Positions 48,717 through 62,169 of a DNA stretch of 64,000 nucleotides are shown here, in pieces (positions within the stretch are counted from its first letter, which is position 1; every line of letters starts with the position of its first letter). This DNA comes from Syncephalis fuscata (lineage: Eukaryota; Zoopagomycota; Zoopagomycetes; Zoopagales; Piptocephalidaceae): assembly GCA_025786725.1 (NCBI GenBank), contig JAHLTZ010000006.1, positions 620,001 to 684,000 on the forward strand. Direction: 5' to 3'. The translations under genes and the position numbers were made by a program. Under the pieces are notes generated by a model. The model was not told where the DNA came from, did not search any database, and saw nothing but the letters and a program-made list of their open reading frames with translations.

Positions 48717-50905
48717 GATTTGTAATCAAGTAGCGTATTTAGAAATGGCAAAAAATCAATCAATCTTACAACAAGGCACCAGTCCGTTGTATAGAAAAGC
48801 GTTAAAGGGTAGAGAGAGAGATGTGAAGAAATGTTGTGGGGATATAGAGCTTTAGCTTGTGTTTACACAAGCCGGACCTTTTATAAGAATTTGAGCTATA
48901 AAGTTGTAGTGTTGGTGTTGCGTGGCTGGTGTCGTAATTGTATCAAACTTGTGATTTAAAGCCTATCAACGCTATAGAAACAGTAACACTCGTTAATTTC
49001 TATCCCATCACTCAGCAACAGTGTTTCCGACCATACAGCAGACATAACAGGTATTCTAGAGTGGTGATTAAGGGGAATGTTTGACGTGTATAAAACGTGC
49101 TAGTACGGCAGTCTTGCTCCTTTACCACTTTTGGAAATACTAAATTGTTATAGTATACAAAGTTCCAAACTACATGTTACATCACTTATCCTTTACCACA
49201 TCCCCAACTACACTAATACCAGGTCCCGTGAGGTATCGCAAATATCTAACATCCCGGTATTACAGTTCTGCTGCTGCTTAGAAGGGTGTAAATTTATGAT
49301 GCAATTGCATGAGATGCCAGAAGGCTGTAAAATAAGCAATCTAAAGACTGTTCACGTTGGCACTTGTATCAATTGTCTAGTTCATATAAACTAACACATC
49401 TTATAAGTAATACAATCAAAACATGAATGAACAATTAAAATTATTTAAAACACATTGAGCCACGAATTTCAATCATAGACATGTTAATGTCTTTGTCTTT
49501 CATTTACAATAACCGAAATAGACAATTGGACGGAATGCTTTAAAACATCTTGTGCAATATTTTTGATTTTTGTTGAATTTAAATACAAGTTTTATATAAT
49601 TAAACAAAATGGCCATTTAATAATGAATAGATAAGTAGGTTCAAGATACAAGTATAGCAATGAACCGACAATGAATACATGTATCCATCAGCATTAACTG
49701 GACAATAGATTGAGGCCTACTTTGGTTGTACCAATTTTTGGCCTATTCAACGTTTTAAATTGGTCACTTGATGCTGAAAGGAGAATCATCATGGAAAATT
49801 CTTTACTATTGCTGGCAGACATGCCACTATGGATGTTTATTCGCTCAAACAAGGCCTGTTTGTTATTGTTCATGGACAATATATTGAATATTCTACAAAC
49901 CAGCAAAACATTGGGCTAACACAAAACTTTAACTGTACTGATATCTAGTAAACTTTCTACATTTTACTTTATATATATATATACATGAATAATACGTAGA
50001 CATACATAATTTTAATTTCTAAATAGCACATAAGCACTTTATGATATGCTGTTGATCATAATAATTGTTTTGAAAGACATTATTTATAAACTAATTTTAT
50101 TTTATTAAAAAATGCTAGTGTTTTATTGTATTATACATATTTAAATATTGTGTTAAACAGAAGTGCTTGTTAAAGCAGTGCATTATTCTTATTTAAATTT
50201 CAACATCAGTAATATACGTTGACAATAAAACTGAAAAAACTATTACTTGAGATTTTAGATTGTAAAAGTTGCGTCATATTCTTTTAGGTTTCGATAAAAA
50301 ATGAACTTCAAACATACGCTTCAAATGCCCCTTTACTTATCAAACCTTACAAAACAAGTATGCTGATATAATACAAGGTTTTTTGTCATAAAACAAGAGT
50401 CTCTACAGTCTTTAAAATAAAGCTGGAGTAAGTTATACCAATGGTGAATGAATTAAATGAAGTTTGTCATGAAAAAATATAAATAAAAAATGTACCGTTA
50501 CAAATAATGTATTAAAGCCGTTTGCTTTACGCTGGCTCATTAACATTTACAATATTTTAAATTAATCATTTTGTATAGAATGGCGTTTTGCTTTGAATAA
50601 AATAACATACTCTACTCAATCTACTTTTTATACTAGATTGGTATTACTATGTCGGTGAATGAATTTCTAAGTGTACATTAGATTTAAACATCACGTGATT
50701 ATAAGCGTCATAGCAACAATGATATTGCCCACTTGTTATTTGCGATCTATGGCTGTTAACGCTATTTTTCTAAAAACTCTTGTTTGGAATTCCCTGCTTT
50801 CAGCCTGTCGTTTAAGATTCTCTATTAAACCTTTAACAAATTAAGCTTGGTTGTAAGTAAAGACACGAGCGTTGCGATCGGGGCTGTCGTCACGCCATCG
50901 CCACC
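48717..50905. other. AT-rich spacer before TAF2
   Basis: 2.2 kb without a supported gene. Short open frames at 49131 and 49710 lack ATG or family features. The last 40 bp turn sharply GC-rich. Confidence 0.5.
48875..48888 (-). promoter_or_regulatory. TATA-like box, LPMO copy 4
   Basis: CTTTTATAAG about 165 bp upstream of the start, conserved in position and context with copy 3. Confidence 0.5.
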
Positions 50906-53900
50906 ATGAGCACCGCCGCGCCGACTTTGCATAGACAGCCGCAGCCGCAGTCAGGGCCAGCACAGCAGCAATCACAGCCAGTGCCACAGCGACGCCCCGC
51001 CTACAGTCTATAAGTATTTACAACGACTTTAATACATCTAGGCTAACATATTTTGTCGCTTGGATTGATGTTATGTGCGCGCGCGTTTATTGTTGTCTAT
51101 ACTCGTCAGCAGAAATGTACATTGAATTTTGAAGATCTGTACGATCGTGCAGTTCAGGTAATTATACTGCTTCAAACAGCTTATTGGATATAGATGATAA
51201 GAAACTATTGTGTAGGGCGTCGTGGAACTAGTTGTAGCACCAAACAGTGAAAAACTAACGGAAATACGGCTTAATTGTCGTCAGTGTCGTATCCTTTGAT
51301 GCTGCCTAATCATCATCTATTTTAAACATACTATTCTTAATTTGTATTTAGAAATACAATCGGTTTATGTTAATGACCATGTGGCTACTTTCCAGCACGT
51401 TGATCCGCTCGATCAATTATTTGTATCGCGTTCGGATGAAGAGCAGTTTGACGTGTCATGTGTGGCCCAAGTACGCTACCGACAAAGTGAGCGTATTTTT
51501 GAAGGTAATCAGGGTGAACTACATATCCAATTGCCATCAAGTGTATCTGTCGTAAAGGTAATTGAAGGATAATACACATTATTGTATTTGTAATAGTTTT
51601 TATTAGATAAAAAACGAAAGTATGGATACAACCGAGAATACACAGCCGACAACAAATAAAGATGGTAATAAAGATAAACTATTATTTACTATAAACTCAC
51701 TCTTAATGACATAGAAGCCAAAGATGAAGATGAATATGAACCTTTTACTGTTCGAGTTGAATATCGGTTGGATGAGCCGCAGGCAGGCCTGTTCTTTGTA
51801 TTACCCGATCCAATTGCGGCACCCAATGTTAGCTGCTTTTCATGTAATTTAAGCGATTTACTAATTAGTTTGTACTTAGAGGCCACCCACGATCTACACA
51901 AGTAATCAGCGATATCCAGGTGCTGCTCGACTATGGATGCCATGTCTAGACCGTATTGATGAGTGTGGTATTTGGGAATTAGTATTCCAATTTCCAGCAT
52001 ATGTAGAAGGTGAACAAGATGACGATACAGCTTTGCCCGTCTCAGTTGCATGTGTGGGTAAACAAGTAGAAGAGGTATTTAGATAGATAAATATATTTCA
52101 TTTATAGGTAGATTATTAAATAATTGATATTATGGCAACAATTATAAGATCATGGATGAGCATTTAAAGCGAAAACGCGTTAAATTTGAACTGAATGTTC
52201 CTATTTCAGCACCTATGATCTCGTTTGCCATCGGCTGTATGGAAGTAATAGATTGTAATATGGCCAGTATGACGGCACTCAACGATAGTAGTCCAGTATT
52301 TAATGCCTGCAATAATACTGATATCACAGCTATTGGCACAATTACTGAACTAACTACCATAAGCAATCACATTCAATCGGAAGTGCCGGTAAAGGCTTAC
52401 TGTCCCATTGGAAAATTAGAACAAGCCATCCATACTTGTCGTCATGTGGCGCAGGTTAGTTAATAGTATAAATGCATCTAATTAATTCAAATAGATTAAT
52501 TAATACGGAATCGTTATAGATGATGCAATTTTTTGTTAAAGAAATCAGTTCTTATCCGTTTCCTTCTTGTCAAATTGTATTTGTAGACGAATTGTGTTCA
52601 ACCACATTAACAGGTGCTGGTCTTATTATAGTTAGGTAAGTTTATGGATTATACACGTTATATTGTCTAAATATTATAAATAGTACACACTTACTGTATA
52701 GCAAAGACATTATCGAACAAGGATTTGATTCTATTCGCATACTGGCTCTATCCTTGGCCATTCAGTGGTTTGGTGTCTATATTACACCAGCCAGCAAGTA
52801 AGTATTGTAAATGCTATATACATGTATATATATATATGTTTTATTAACCACGATGACAACAACTGTATTACATAAATGATTAGCAACGATGCATGGCTAG
52901 TTGAAGGACTGGCCGAGTATTTGTGTGCCGCTTATTTAAAGAAACGTTTAGGTAATAATGAATATCGATTTCGATTAAAGAAGGTACATTTTGTTTAATT
53001 CAATATACTACTCTATTCTCATACCGTATTATTGTTGTTATTATTTAGGATATGGAACGTGTGTGCGAGATGGATGTTGATCGACCACCCATTGCTCGTT
53101 TCCCATTGAACCGTGCTCTATCCACCGATCAACTGGCATTTATTCGGCTAAAGTCACCATTGGTATTGTTTATGCTCAATAAGCGAATGTTAAAGGGAGG
53201 TCCCTCGCTTGGACTTAACCGTGTTATTCCCAAAATGATTCTATCGGCCATGAATGGCGAATTAGGTTTGTCAAATGCTGTGAGCACCACATGGTTTCTA
53301 CGTACTTGCCGCAAAGTATCAAACATGGATCTGAAGTCATTCACTCAAGAGTGGATATATCCTTTTTGTAAAAGCTAACCAACGATGATTGATGCAGTTG
53401 AAAGGGCAGTATTCTTAACGCTGTATTGTTGGTGATTACATTTAGCGCAGGATGTCCGGTATTCTATTTTAAATATGCCTTCAATCGAAAAAAGATGGTT
53501 GTAGAAATCACTATGGAACAGGCATCAACAGCGGATCAAGGTGCATTGGCTCTTGGTGAACAAGTGAATGTACGCAACTCGACAGTATTTACGGTAATGA
53601 TTTTAATCAACCAGGTTGCTGTTTTTAGACTAATTAACAAACGATACTCGGTATTGTTATTTATGTAAATAGGGCCAGATGACAGTTAGTGTACAAGAGG
53701 CAGATGGTACACTTTATGAGCATGTACTTGATATTCAAGAGAACCATCAAAAGTTTGAAGTGCAGTTTAACACAAAGTATAAGCGTATTAGACGTACAAC
53801 AAAACGATTTCAAGCTAGGCAAGCGGCGGCAGCGGCAGAAGATGCCAACGCAGCAGCCGAAGTGGCAGCCGAACTACAAGAAGGTGAATGGATTGCCAAA

Positions 53901-56900
53901 GATGACGAGGAGGCCAAACGAGCCTGGCGTATCGTTGAATGGGGCGAGGAAGAAGAAGATGTTGAAAGTACGAAAAGGTGATTTAAATGACAGCATATGT
54001 TGCGATAAATATGATTGACTCGAATATTAATTAACGTTGTATTAGTGGCACATTTGAATGGATTCGAATGGATTCAGATTTTGAATGGCTTTGTACCATC
54101 AATTTCTATCAGCCAGGTGCTATGTGTAGTGCACAGTTACTTAAAGAACGCGACGTCATTGCTCAGTATGAAGTAAGTGGTTGGTCATGGTAAATAGTTG
54201 ATAAGTTGACACAAGTATGGCTGATTATAGGCAGCAGTAGCACTGGGGACTATGCCATCCACAGCAGCCTCCACATCTTTAACTCGTGCTGTTATGGATC
54301 CAAAGTGTTTCTATCGTGTTCGTATGGAAGCGGCTCTTTCTTTAGCCAAAGCAAGTTGTCGATTGACTATTTGACATATTAGTTACTAATCTTATTTATT
54401 AGTGTGCTATTAAAGAAACAGAAAATATTGGATTTCATCATTTAATTAAAATCTATGAATGGCGATACGGTTTTTCACTTATATCCTTGTTGGCTGGACA
54501 TGCCACCATGCCAAAGCCCAATGATTTTTCAAATGTATCGGAATATTTTGTACAAAAGGTAGAGTAATCATTACTGAATAATATCGAATAGATAATTAAT
54601 TACCAGTATTATGGAATGATTGATGATGATAGGCAATTATTGTTGCTATGGCTCGGATAAAAGATTCGAGTGGATTGTGCTTACCGGAAGCCATTGTACT
54701 TCTTTTACACTTACTTCGATACAATGATAATTCAGAGAATACGGTAATGATATTACTAGTTGATGGCAATAGTATCGGGCATCTAATTCTTAATATTTTA
54801 CAATTGCTTAGTATTCTGATAGCGACTTTATTGCTACTTTAATATCGGCACTGGCTAGTGCTTTTACGCATAGAGTCGAGAAATCCTATTTGATTGACGA
54901 GGATAGAATTGAGCTATTAAACTCGTTGGCCGAGGATAGTATAAAGGAAATGGAGCGACATCGTTCTCTCGATGCATACCTTCCGTCATTTCATAATGCA
55001 GTGACCGTTTCGTATATTCAGGTAAACAACTGCACTGCTAGTTATATAGCCCATTTACCAGTAAACATGGATTTAGGCAATGTTAAAATTAACCCGTGCC
55101 GGTTATAATGAATTGGATCCAAAGTTGCTAATCGGCTATTCACGTTATGGCAATTTTATTGACATTCGAATGGCAGCTATTTCAGCACTGTCTATTCTGG
55201 CGGTTGACCATCGATATGCGCTACTTAACTATATCCTTGCTATTTCCAATGGAGATCCACATCCAGCAATGCGAGTACATGCGGCTTATTCACTTGCTGA
55301 AGCTTATACTTGGTTGATGTGCCATTATAGTACGGATACCGCATCGGCAATGAACGATACTAAAGCCAGTACCAGTGTCACAACAGTAAACGGCACTGTA
55401 GCAAATAGGGATAAAGATAAGAAAGCCCATCGTCCAAAAGAGCGTATTCTTGAGGCTTTAAAAAAAATTCGTTTTGAGATTGCTCAGCATAAAGAAGTAC
55501 AACAGCAGTTATGGCGAATGATTACGTAGGTTGTTTTTATTAATTAATAATAAGCATAGCGAATAACACTTATTATCAGACAAACACCCTTGTTAGACGA
55601 TAGAATTAGACGACAGGTCGAACTGTTGTGTGAGATATTGTATGAACAAACAGTACCGATAGTAGCAACAACACGGCCTGGATCAGTAACCAAATTGAAG
55701 ATCCGAGTTCCCTCTCAAATAGAAATGGAAAAGGTTAAATCAGCCGGTGCACTATCGGCAACGACAACAACACCGATAACGCTAGCAGCAGCAACAATTA
55801 ATAATAAAAACAATCAAAATGCTACTCCACAAAGTAAGTAGATCAGTAACATATTAATATTAACAATAACAATAGCATTTTATTAGAAGGTGCTGATGCA
55901 AGTGGCATGCGCTCACCTGTCTCTGTATCAATTAAAAGGAAAAAACCAAGCGAGACAGCTTCTACAGGACCCAGTAGTAGTGCAGCTACTAAAACTACAA
56001 ATACCAATATCAATACAAATAGTGGCACTAGTACTAGTAGCAGTACCAATGCTGTTAACATTACTAATAGTAATAAGAAGCATATTACAGGACAACGTGG
56101 CCGACCAGTAGTTGAAATTGCATCATCATCATCGCAAATGAATATGGCTGATCGTAAACGTTGCATGCGAATACTAATGAAATTGGTCGGTCATCCATCT
56201 GCTTTACTATTTAATCGACCAGTAGATCCAAAGTTGGATGGCTGTCCGACCTATTATGACATTGTAAAACATCCTATGGATTTGTTAACAATTCGTAAAA
56301 AGCTCGACTCTAATGCTTATCCTAACAAAGAGGCATTTGCTGCCGATGTTCGGCTTATGGTCAATAACTGCTTTTTATTTAATCCACCTGGCACACCAGT
56401 TTATAATCAAGGAATGCAATTAGAAGATGTATTCGACGAACAGTGGTCCTCATGGACTACTAATACAAGTGGTGGTCGAACAGAAGAGATGAATATGACT
56501 ATAGAAGAGAAACCAAGTACAGTTGCAACTACAAGCAGTAGTGTAGTAACCAAGCCAGCTACTGAACGAATATCTGTATCAGATACGAGTACAAAGAATG
56601 CTAATATCTCAACAACAACTAAAACAGCTACATCCTCTACTTCTATGGATTCAGCTTTGGAATCTGAATCTGCTAACATGACAGCATCTGAACAAACAAG
56701 ATGCGAGTCTATTATTAGTAAATTAATGGCACATCGTACGGCTGGACCTTTTCTTTTACCAGTCGATCCAGTGGCCCTTGGTATTCCCAACTATTTTGCT
56801 ATAGGTATGTCAATACAATAGATGGATATGTTTATACATAACTAATATTGCTATTATATGAATAGTTAAATCGCCAATGGATCTAACAACTGTAAAACGT

Positions 56901-57551
56901 AAACTGGATAATGGTATCTACACGACAGTAAAAGCCCTTGATACTGATATTCGTCTTATCTTTTCCAATTGTCGTCTATTCAATCCACCTGATTCGTGGA
57001 TTTACGGAGAAGTTAAAGTGTTAGAAGCATATTACAATGGTTTATGTAAACGAAATCCACCCAAGCGATTACCGAAATCACCGGTAACTGCCATGGCTTT
57101 TAACACCACTGCCTTATCTACGCCGCCGCCACCGGCACCGCCATCCCTGCCTGTAGGTCTTACAAACCAAGAAAAGATACTATGTCGTAAAATATTACGA
57201 AGTCTATTGGACAAGCGTGAATCAGCACCATTTCATATGCCAGTAAGTTTATTATTTATAAGTAACAATAGGCAAAAATGGCTAATTTTATTTATTTAGG
57301 TTGATCCAGTAGCCATGGGCATTCCTGATTATCCAACAATTGTTACACAGCCTATGGACTTTTTAACAGTAGATAAAAAGTTGGAAGCTGGTGATTATCA
57401 AGATATAGCCTCATTTGAAGCGGATATACGCTTAATCTTTGCCAATTGTCGACGATACAATGGACCGGCCCATGTCTATTCCCAATTTGCCGATAATTTA
57501 GAAAAGTATCTGGATCTTAAACTACGTACCAATACACGAGGAAAACCGTGA
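50906..57551 (+). CDS. TAF2-like: TFIID subunit TAF2 with three C-terminal bromodomains
   Basis: About 20 exons. The M1-aminopeptidase-like region begins near 51120 (KCTLNFEDLYDRAVQGVVEL, IRLNCRQC) and continues through FAIGCMEV, YPFPSCQIVFVDEL, AIQWFGVYITPAS, WLVEGLAEYL and FKYAFNRKKMVVEI. The HEXXH zinc site of true peptidases is absent, as in TAF2. HEAT-like C-terminal blocks follow (CFYRVRMEAALSLAK, YGNFIDIRMAAISAL). A Lys/Ser/Thr-rich linker (from 55590) joins in phase to three bromodomains: 56150-56460 (YYDIVKHPMDLLTIRKKL, NNCFLFNPPG), 56700-57060 (VKSPMDLTTVKRKLDN, SNCRLFNPPDSW) and 57180-57540 (IVTQPMDFLTVDKKL, ANCRRYNGPAHVYSQ). Bromodomains bind acetyl-lysine. The start exon (GC-rich, Gln/Pro) and its join to the next exon are uncertain. 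One T may be missing in a T-run near 53370. Confidence 0.85.
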
Positions 57552-57609
57552 AAGCAACAGCAATAACAAGATTAGCCGTAATTATTTATAATTATTATAT
57601 AAAAGTAAT

Positions 57610-60600
57610 TTAATAGGCTTGTAGTTCAAGAAATAGTGTATTGGCCATAGCTATATGACGGAATCGAACTGTTTTATACTGCAAATGATAAATCTTTTCT
57701 TTTAAACGAGTAATTAATTGGCGGTATTTTGTTGGTCGTGATTGTAGTACAGAGAAAAAGGCGTACATGGCCAGCCTAATAACAACAATAATAGACAGAT
57801 TGTTAGTTATGAAATAGGGCCATTCATCTTATTAGTCTATTTACCATTTTATCTCACAAAAGTGTATTGATTTATATGGGCCACGTATAAATTGGTTACA
57901 ACAGTAAACAAGTGGCATAACAACACCTATAATGGAGGTAGATTAATATCTATAACTGTATAGAACTTCTATGGTTATTTCTATATTTATGAAACTTACC
58001 GATAAAGATAGCATTACCAGCTGTGCGACAATGTGTTGCCAGTATTAGGTGTAGACGATTGGCTAGGCCACAATAAGCACGGAATACATTTGACAATAAT
58101 GTTTCTCTTGAATTGATGGTCTCATTCATCAATAATGGATCCAAATAGGAATGCATGCATCTAATAAACAATGTGTTATTTATATATGTGTATAAGATGG
58201 CAATTAATAATCATTCAACTAGTTACCTTTTTAAGCGATCCAATATCCACGAACAAGATTGATTTGTTCGATCTAATTGTGTTGCATTACGTAGTGCTTA
58301 TTGTTGTGTCGATGATTAATTATTATTATTATTAACTATTTGTGTATTAATATATTACTTACCATCTAGTTGAAATTTATCATGCTGCCATCGAACATTC
58401 AATGATGCCGTATTAATTAAAAGCCCACACCAAGGGAATTCTAATCAACTATATTAATTGTTATGAATACTTTAGTTACCCACTCTACCTTTGGCGTAGT
58501 TGGATAATACAGGCATGTCAATACCTTCAAAATTGCTTAAACTCTTTTTCGTTTGTATATTACAGCCGTAGGTTGGAAATGCTAAATATTGTAAGTATAT
58601 TAATAGATAATATTTGTGTTATAAACTTACTTTGATATATTTGCTGATAAAGATTCAAAGCTCGTGTTTTACTTGGTGAAATACATATAAAGTCATCGAC
58701 ATAATGGACAAAAAGCTATATTTATAAACATGTGGTTGTTTGTTATGTAAAACGAATAGTAATCTAAAACTTACATCGTCTTCATGGTGATCGATAATGA
58801 CTTCACGACACATAAAGGTATAGTAAAGGCTGTAATACACAATGTTAATGATTATGGCCAACAGTTTTGTTAAGTATTACAATATACTTACACGCAAAGA
58901 ATAGTTGATAGCATTGAACCTTGAGGTAATCCAACTGTTTGATGATATTGTTGCTTGCCAATTCTAATTCGATAGTTATTAATATGTTGTACTAGTATTT
59001 CCAGTAGTTCTTCGCTCGATTGTACCAAGTCTAATCTCTAATAAAATATATTTTAATAGATTGTTATATGTGAACTAATTATATACGACTTACACTTTCT
59101 GAAATAACGCTATTTGTGGGCTTCGGTTGAACTTCATTCACAAAAGACTCTAGCGTGAATTTTGTTACTATGTATTACATCATTTATTAGTATAGCTTTA
59201 TACTTGTAATAGCAGGATAGTAGCCTACATGGATAACTAGCACAGCCTTTGGATTTAATGTTCAATTTTCCTTCATTTCGTATAATTGCTTTATAGTTAT
59301 GTACAGAATATTCCTAGTAGTGCATCAATCCTATATTAACTAAAGTGTATCAATAGATGGCGTGACCAACCTTGTTCAGCATCTGTTTAATTGCCGTAAT
59401 TAATTTATCCTGTGGAATTGTGTCAAAGCTTGTTTGTATATCAATGCGAAAGAAATACAACGGTCTAGAATAAATAATAATAATAATAATAATAATAAAT
59501 ATTTAGAAACTAAAATTGAATTTACCTACCGTGGCTGTTTTGTCAAGTCTAAATGTAATTGATAAGCTTGAATTTTTTGAGAAATCTCTATCCAGCCAGA
59601 TATTGGGCCGAAAAAGGGCGATTCATTTGCTTTCTACAAAATTAAATTAAATTTGCTGAATATAAAACAATTTCGTATAATCCATTACCTTGATAAATTT
59701 TAGCACATTATGCAACCTATCGAGTTGAGCTTTTGAAACACTAGCTGAACTCTAAAGTAAATATAAAATGAATTAATACTCATTATAGTTGACTATCTCT
59801 TACCGAATGCTGCTGACTGGCAATACATCGAAATCCCTGCATCTTCGGTATCAATCTTATTCTCGCTACTGTTTCACCCATTGTAGTATTTGGCTTCTAT
59901 ATTAGTGGTGTTAATATCTATTTATTCCAATTAAGCATTTCACTACCTTTGGTATATAGTGTGATTGTAATAATTGCTGTAAATGTGCATCTGTCATCCG
60001 CTTCCAAATATCATGTCGAAAATAAAATGAACGGTTTTTATAAACACCAGACTCTGTTACGTAGAAGCAGCCCTTGATGATTGTAGCAAATAAGTACCTG
60101 ATAGCAATAATCTAAATGGTATTTACCTGAATAAGCGGCATAATAAAGTGTACAAACACCCATTTAATCCATTCTACAGCAATTTCCTTTTGCTTTTCTG
60201 ATTCAGTTGGTGTTTTATGCATAGAAGCACCTGTCTTTGATGTACCAATCCATTTACAGTGAGATATCTATTAACATTGATAGTTGATAGTTAATAAATA
60301 CATACGCTTTACATTTGAACAATTACCTTGAATCCCATCATCATTTCATCAATTGTTAGTGTTTCATTCTGTTTAAACTGTATAAATCTCTTTAATGCTT
60401 ATTATTCGTTAATTATTAGTCTATTAACTAGTGACTACTTACTTACATAGATGGCTTTCTTATTTTCAATACTACCCCACATCTCAATAGGTATAATACG
60501 TCGCATAACACTATTAACAAATGAAATGACCTAGTAATAACTTTATCAGTTATATAGCGATAGATAGAAACAATGTACTATTACCTGAAAATAACTACTG

Positions 60601-61960
60601 CTAACATCTAATATACTGATTTCATTTAATGTAGATGCATCCCAAGTCTGAATATGCTATAAATTAGCTAATTTGATTGGTTAAATACATTAGAGCCTAT
60701 TTATATCTTACCACTGGACAATGGCAAAGTAATAGACCTGTAATATTACACCGAGTATAGCGCTGAATCATTTGTACAAACAGCGGTTCAGCCTGTTTTA
60801 AACGCCATGGCACTTTCGATTGAAGTCTGCGACTATAAACACGCTTTTGTGTATTAAATTGTTTGGGAAAAACATCTTCTAATAGACTAAAGACTGTCGA
60901 TGATTGTGTTGTCGACATCGTTGTTGAATCAATTTGATTGAATATATCTAATACATAGCTGTCAATAAACTATTAACATTATGAGTTATTAATTGACACT
61001 TACGATCATTTGCAAATCCAAAATTGATAGCATGTTTTTTATATTTAACAAAGCGTGCGTAAAACATGGTTCTCCGTTCTATTTGTTTAATTTCTTTTTT
61101 TCTATTATCATTTATACTTGTTAATGCCATTTACATATCTATCTATATTATAGATATACCTCTTTAAAGTGGATATCTTTTGATTACTCTTGGCACTCGG
61201 TATCTCCTGAGCTACACTTTTACCTATAAAGTGTAAGTATGGCTTATCGCCACTATAATTACTCATTGCCTACCCCATAGTTGATAAATACACTGGTTAG
61301 GCAAGGCTCTGAACAAAGTTACTTTTAACAACAAATGTTCAAATGCCTTTTTTCCAATTCTATTAATTGTTTTTGTTACTATTAGTAGTAATGCAATATT
61401 AATTAGTTAAATAACTGTACCGTTGACTAAGAATACGCCATGGCATGGATTTCAACTCATTAATTAATGATCGCTGATCTTGATGACATCGCATGTATTC
61501 TTGACTCAATGTTTTAATTCTAGCTTCTGTCTATAGTATCATTTGTTAATACACCTATTTACAAACTATTGTTCATTTGGATACGACTTACACATGACAG
61601 TTCATCTTCGTCAATTTTCATTACTAGTTTTGCTAAAATATGGCTTATCCACTACAAGTACTATATCAATAAACACCTTTTCTATTCCTATTAGTGAATA
61701 TTCACCTTGGTATGAGTAGCTGCATGATGCACTGTCGTTATTGTCGTTGATAAAGGGCGAGCTATTGGTTGGGGCCGTTCGCTATAGGCAACTAGCGTAC
61801 AGCGCAACAATAGTCGGAATTCCAAAGTATCGTCGAAATGTATCCACCAGCTGTTGGTATTCTTTTGTTCCGAGTTGGTGCATATCTCTTGTTCGAATAG
61901 TTGCGTTAAATACGCGTCAAGCGTACATACGTTGGGGTATAAATCCCGAAGAATGTTCAT
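57610..61960 (-). CDS. TERT: telomerase reverse transcriptase
   Basis: Many short exons from ATG 61960 to the stop at 57610. The N-terminal domain has LRDLYPNVCTLDAYL. The RNA-binding domain carries TRCNITGLLLCHCPV, SYFQVISFVNSVMRRIIP and EMWGSIENKKAI, then the T motif GCFYVTESGVYKNRSFYFRH. RT motifs are in order: VARIRLIPKMQGFRCI (1/2), FFRIDIQTSFDTIPQ (A), QTVGLPQGSMLSTILC (B'), HYVDDFICISPSK (C, catalytic Asp pair), KKSLSNFEGI (D) and FPWCGLLINT (E). The C-terminal thumb extends to LFLELQAY. It adds telomere repeats using an RNA template. Convergent with TAF2; 58 bp separate the stops. I checked motif order but not every junction. Confidence 0.92.
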
Positions 61961-62169
61961 AGTTGGTGAAAATATAATGAATTCACTATTTTTATGTAAA
62001 CTCCGTATTTATTTTGTCATTTTGATCAATCAAATCAATGATATTCCACTGTCAATTGCATTCAATAATATTCTAACATTTATCAAACAAAAACATGATT
62101 AATTATACTGACTAGATCTTTAATAATACATTTAACAAAATGTATTAACAATTATATTTATATGATCCA

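Larger units (their letters stand above)
47100..49200. repeat. duplicated block B (LPMO copy 4 plus flanks)
   Basis: Tandem, same-orientation partner of block A. The gene is conserved best, the flanks in shorter islands. Confidence 0.7.

Noticed and set aside
49131..49394. 87-codon open frame
   Set aside because: No ATG at its start and it lies in the duplicated 5' flank of LPMO copy 4, where the other copy is not open.
49710..49919. 69-codon hydrophobic open frame
   Set aside because: No ATG start and no family resemblance; opposite strand equally open.
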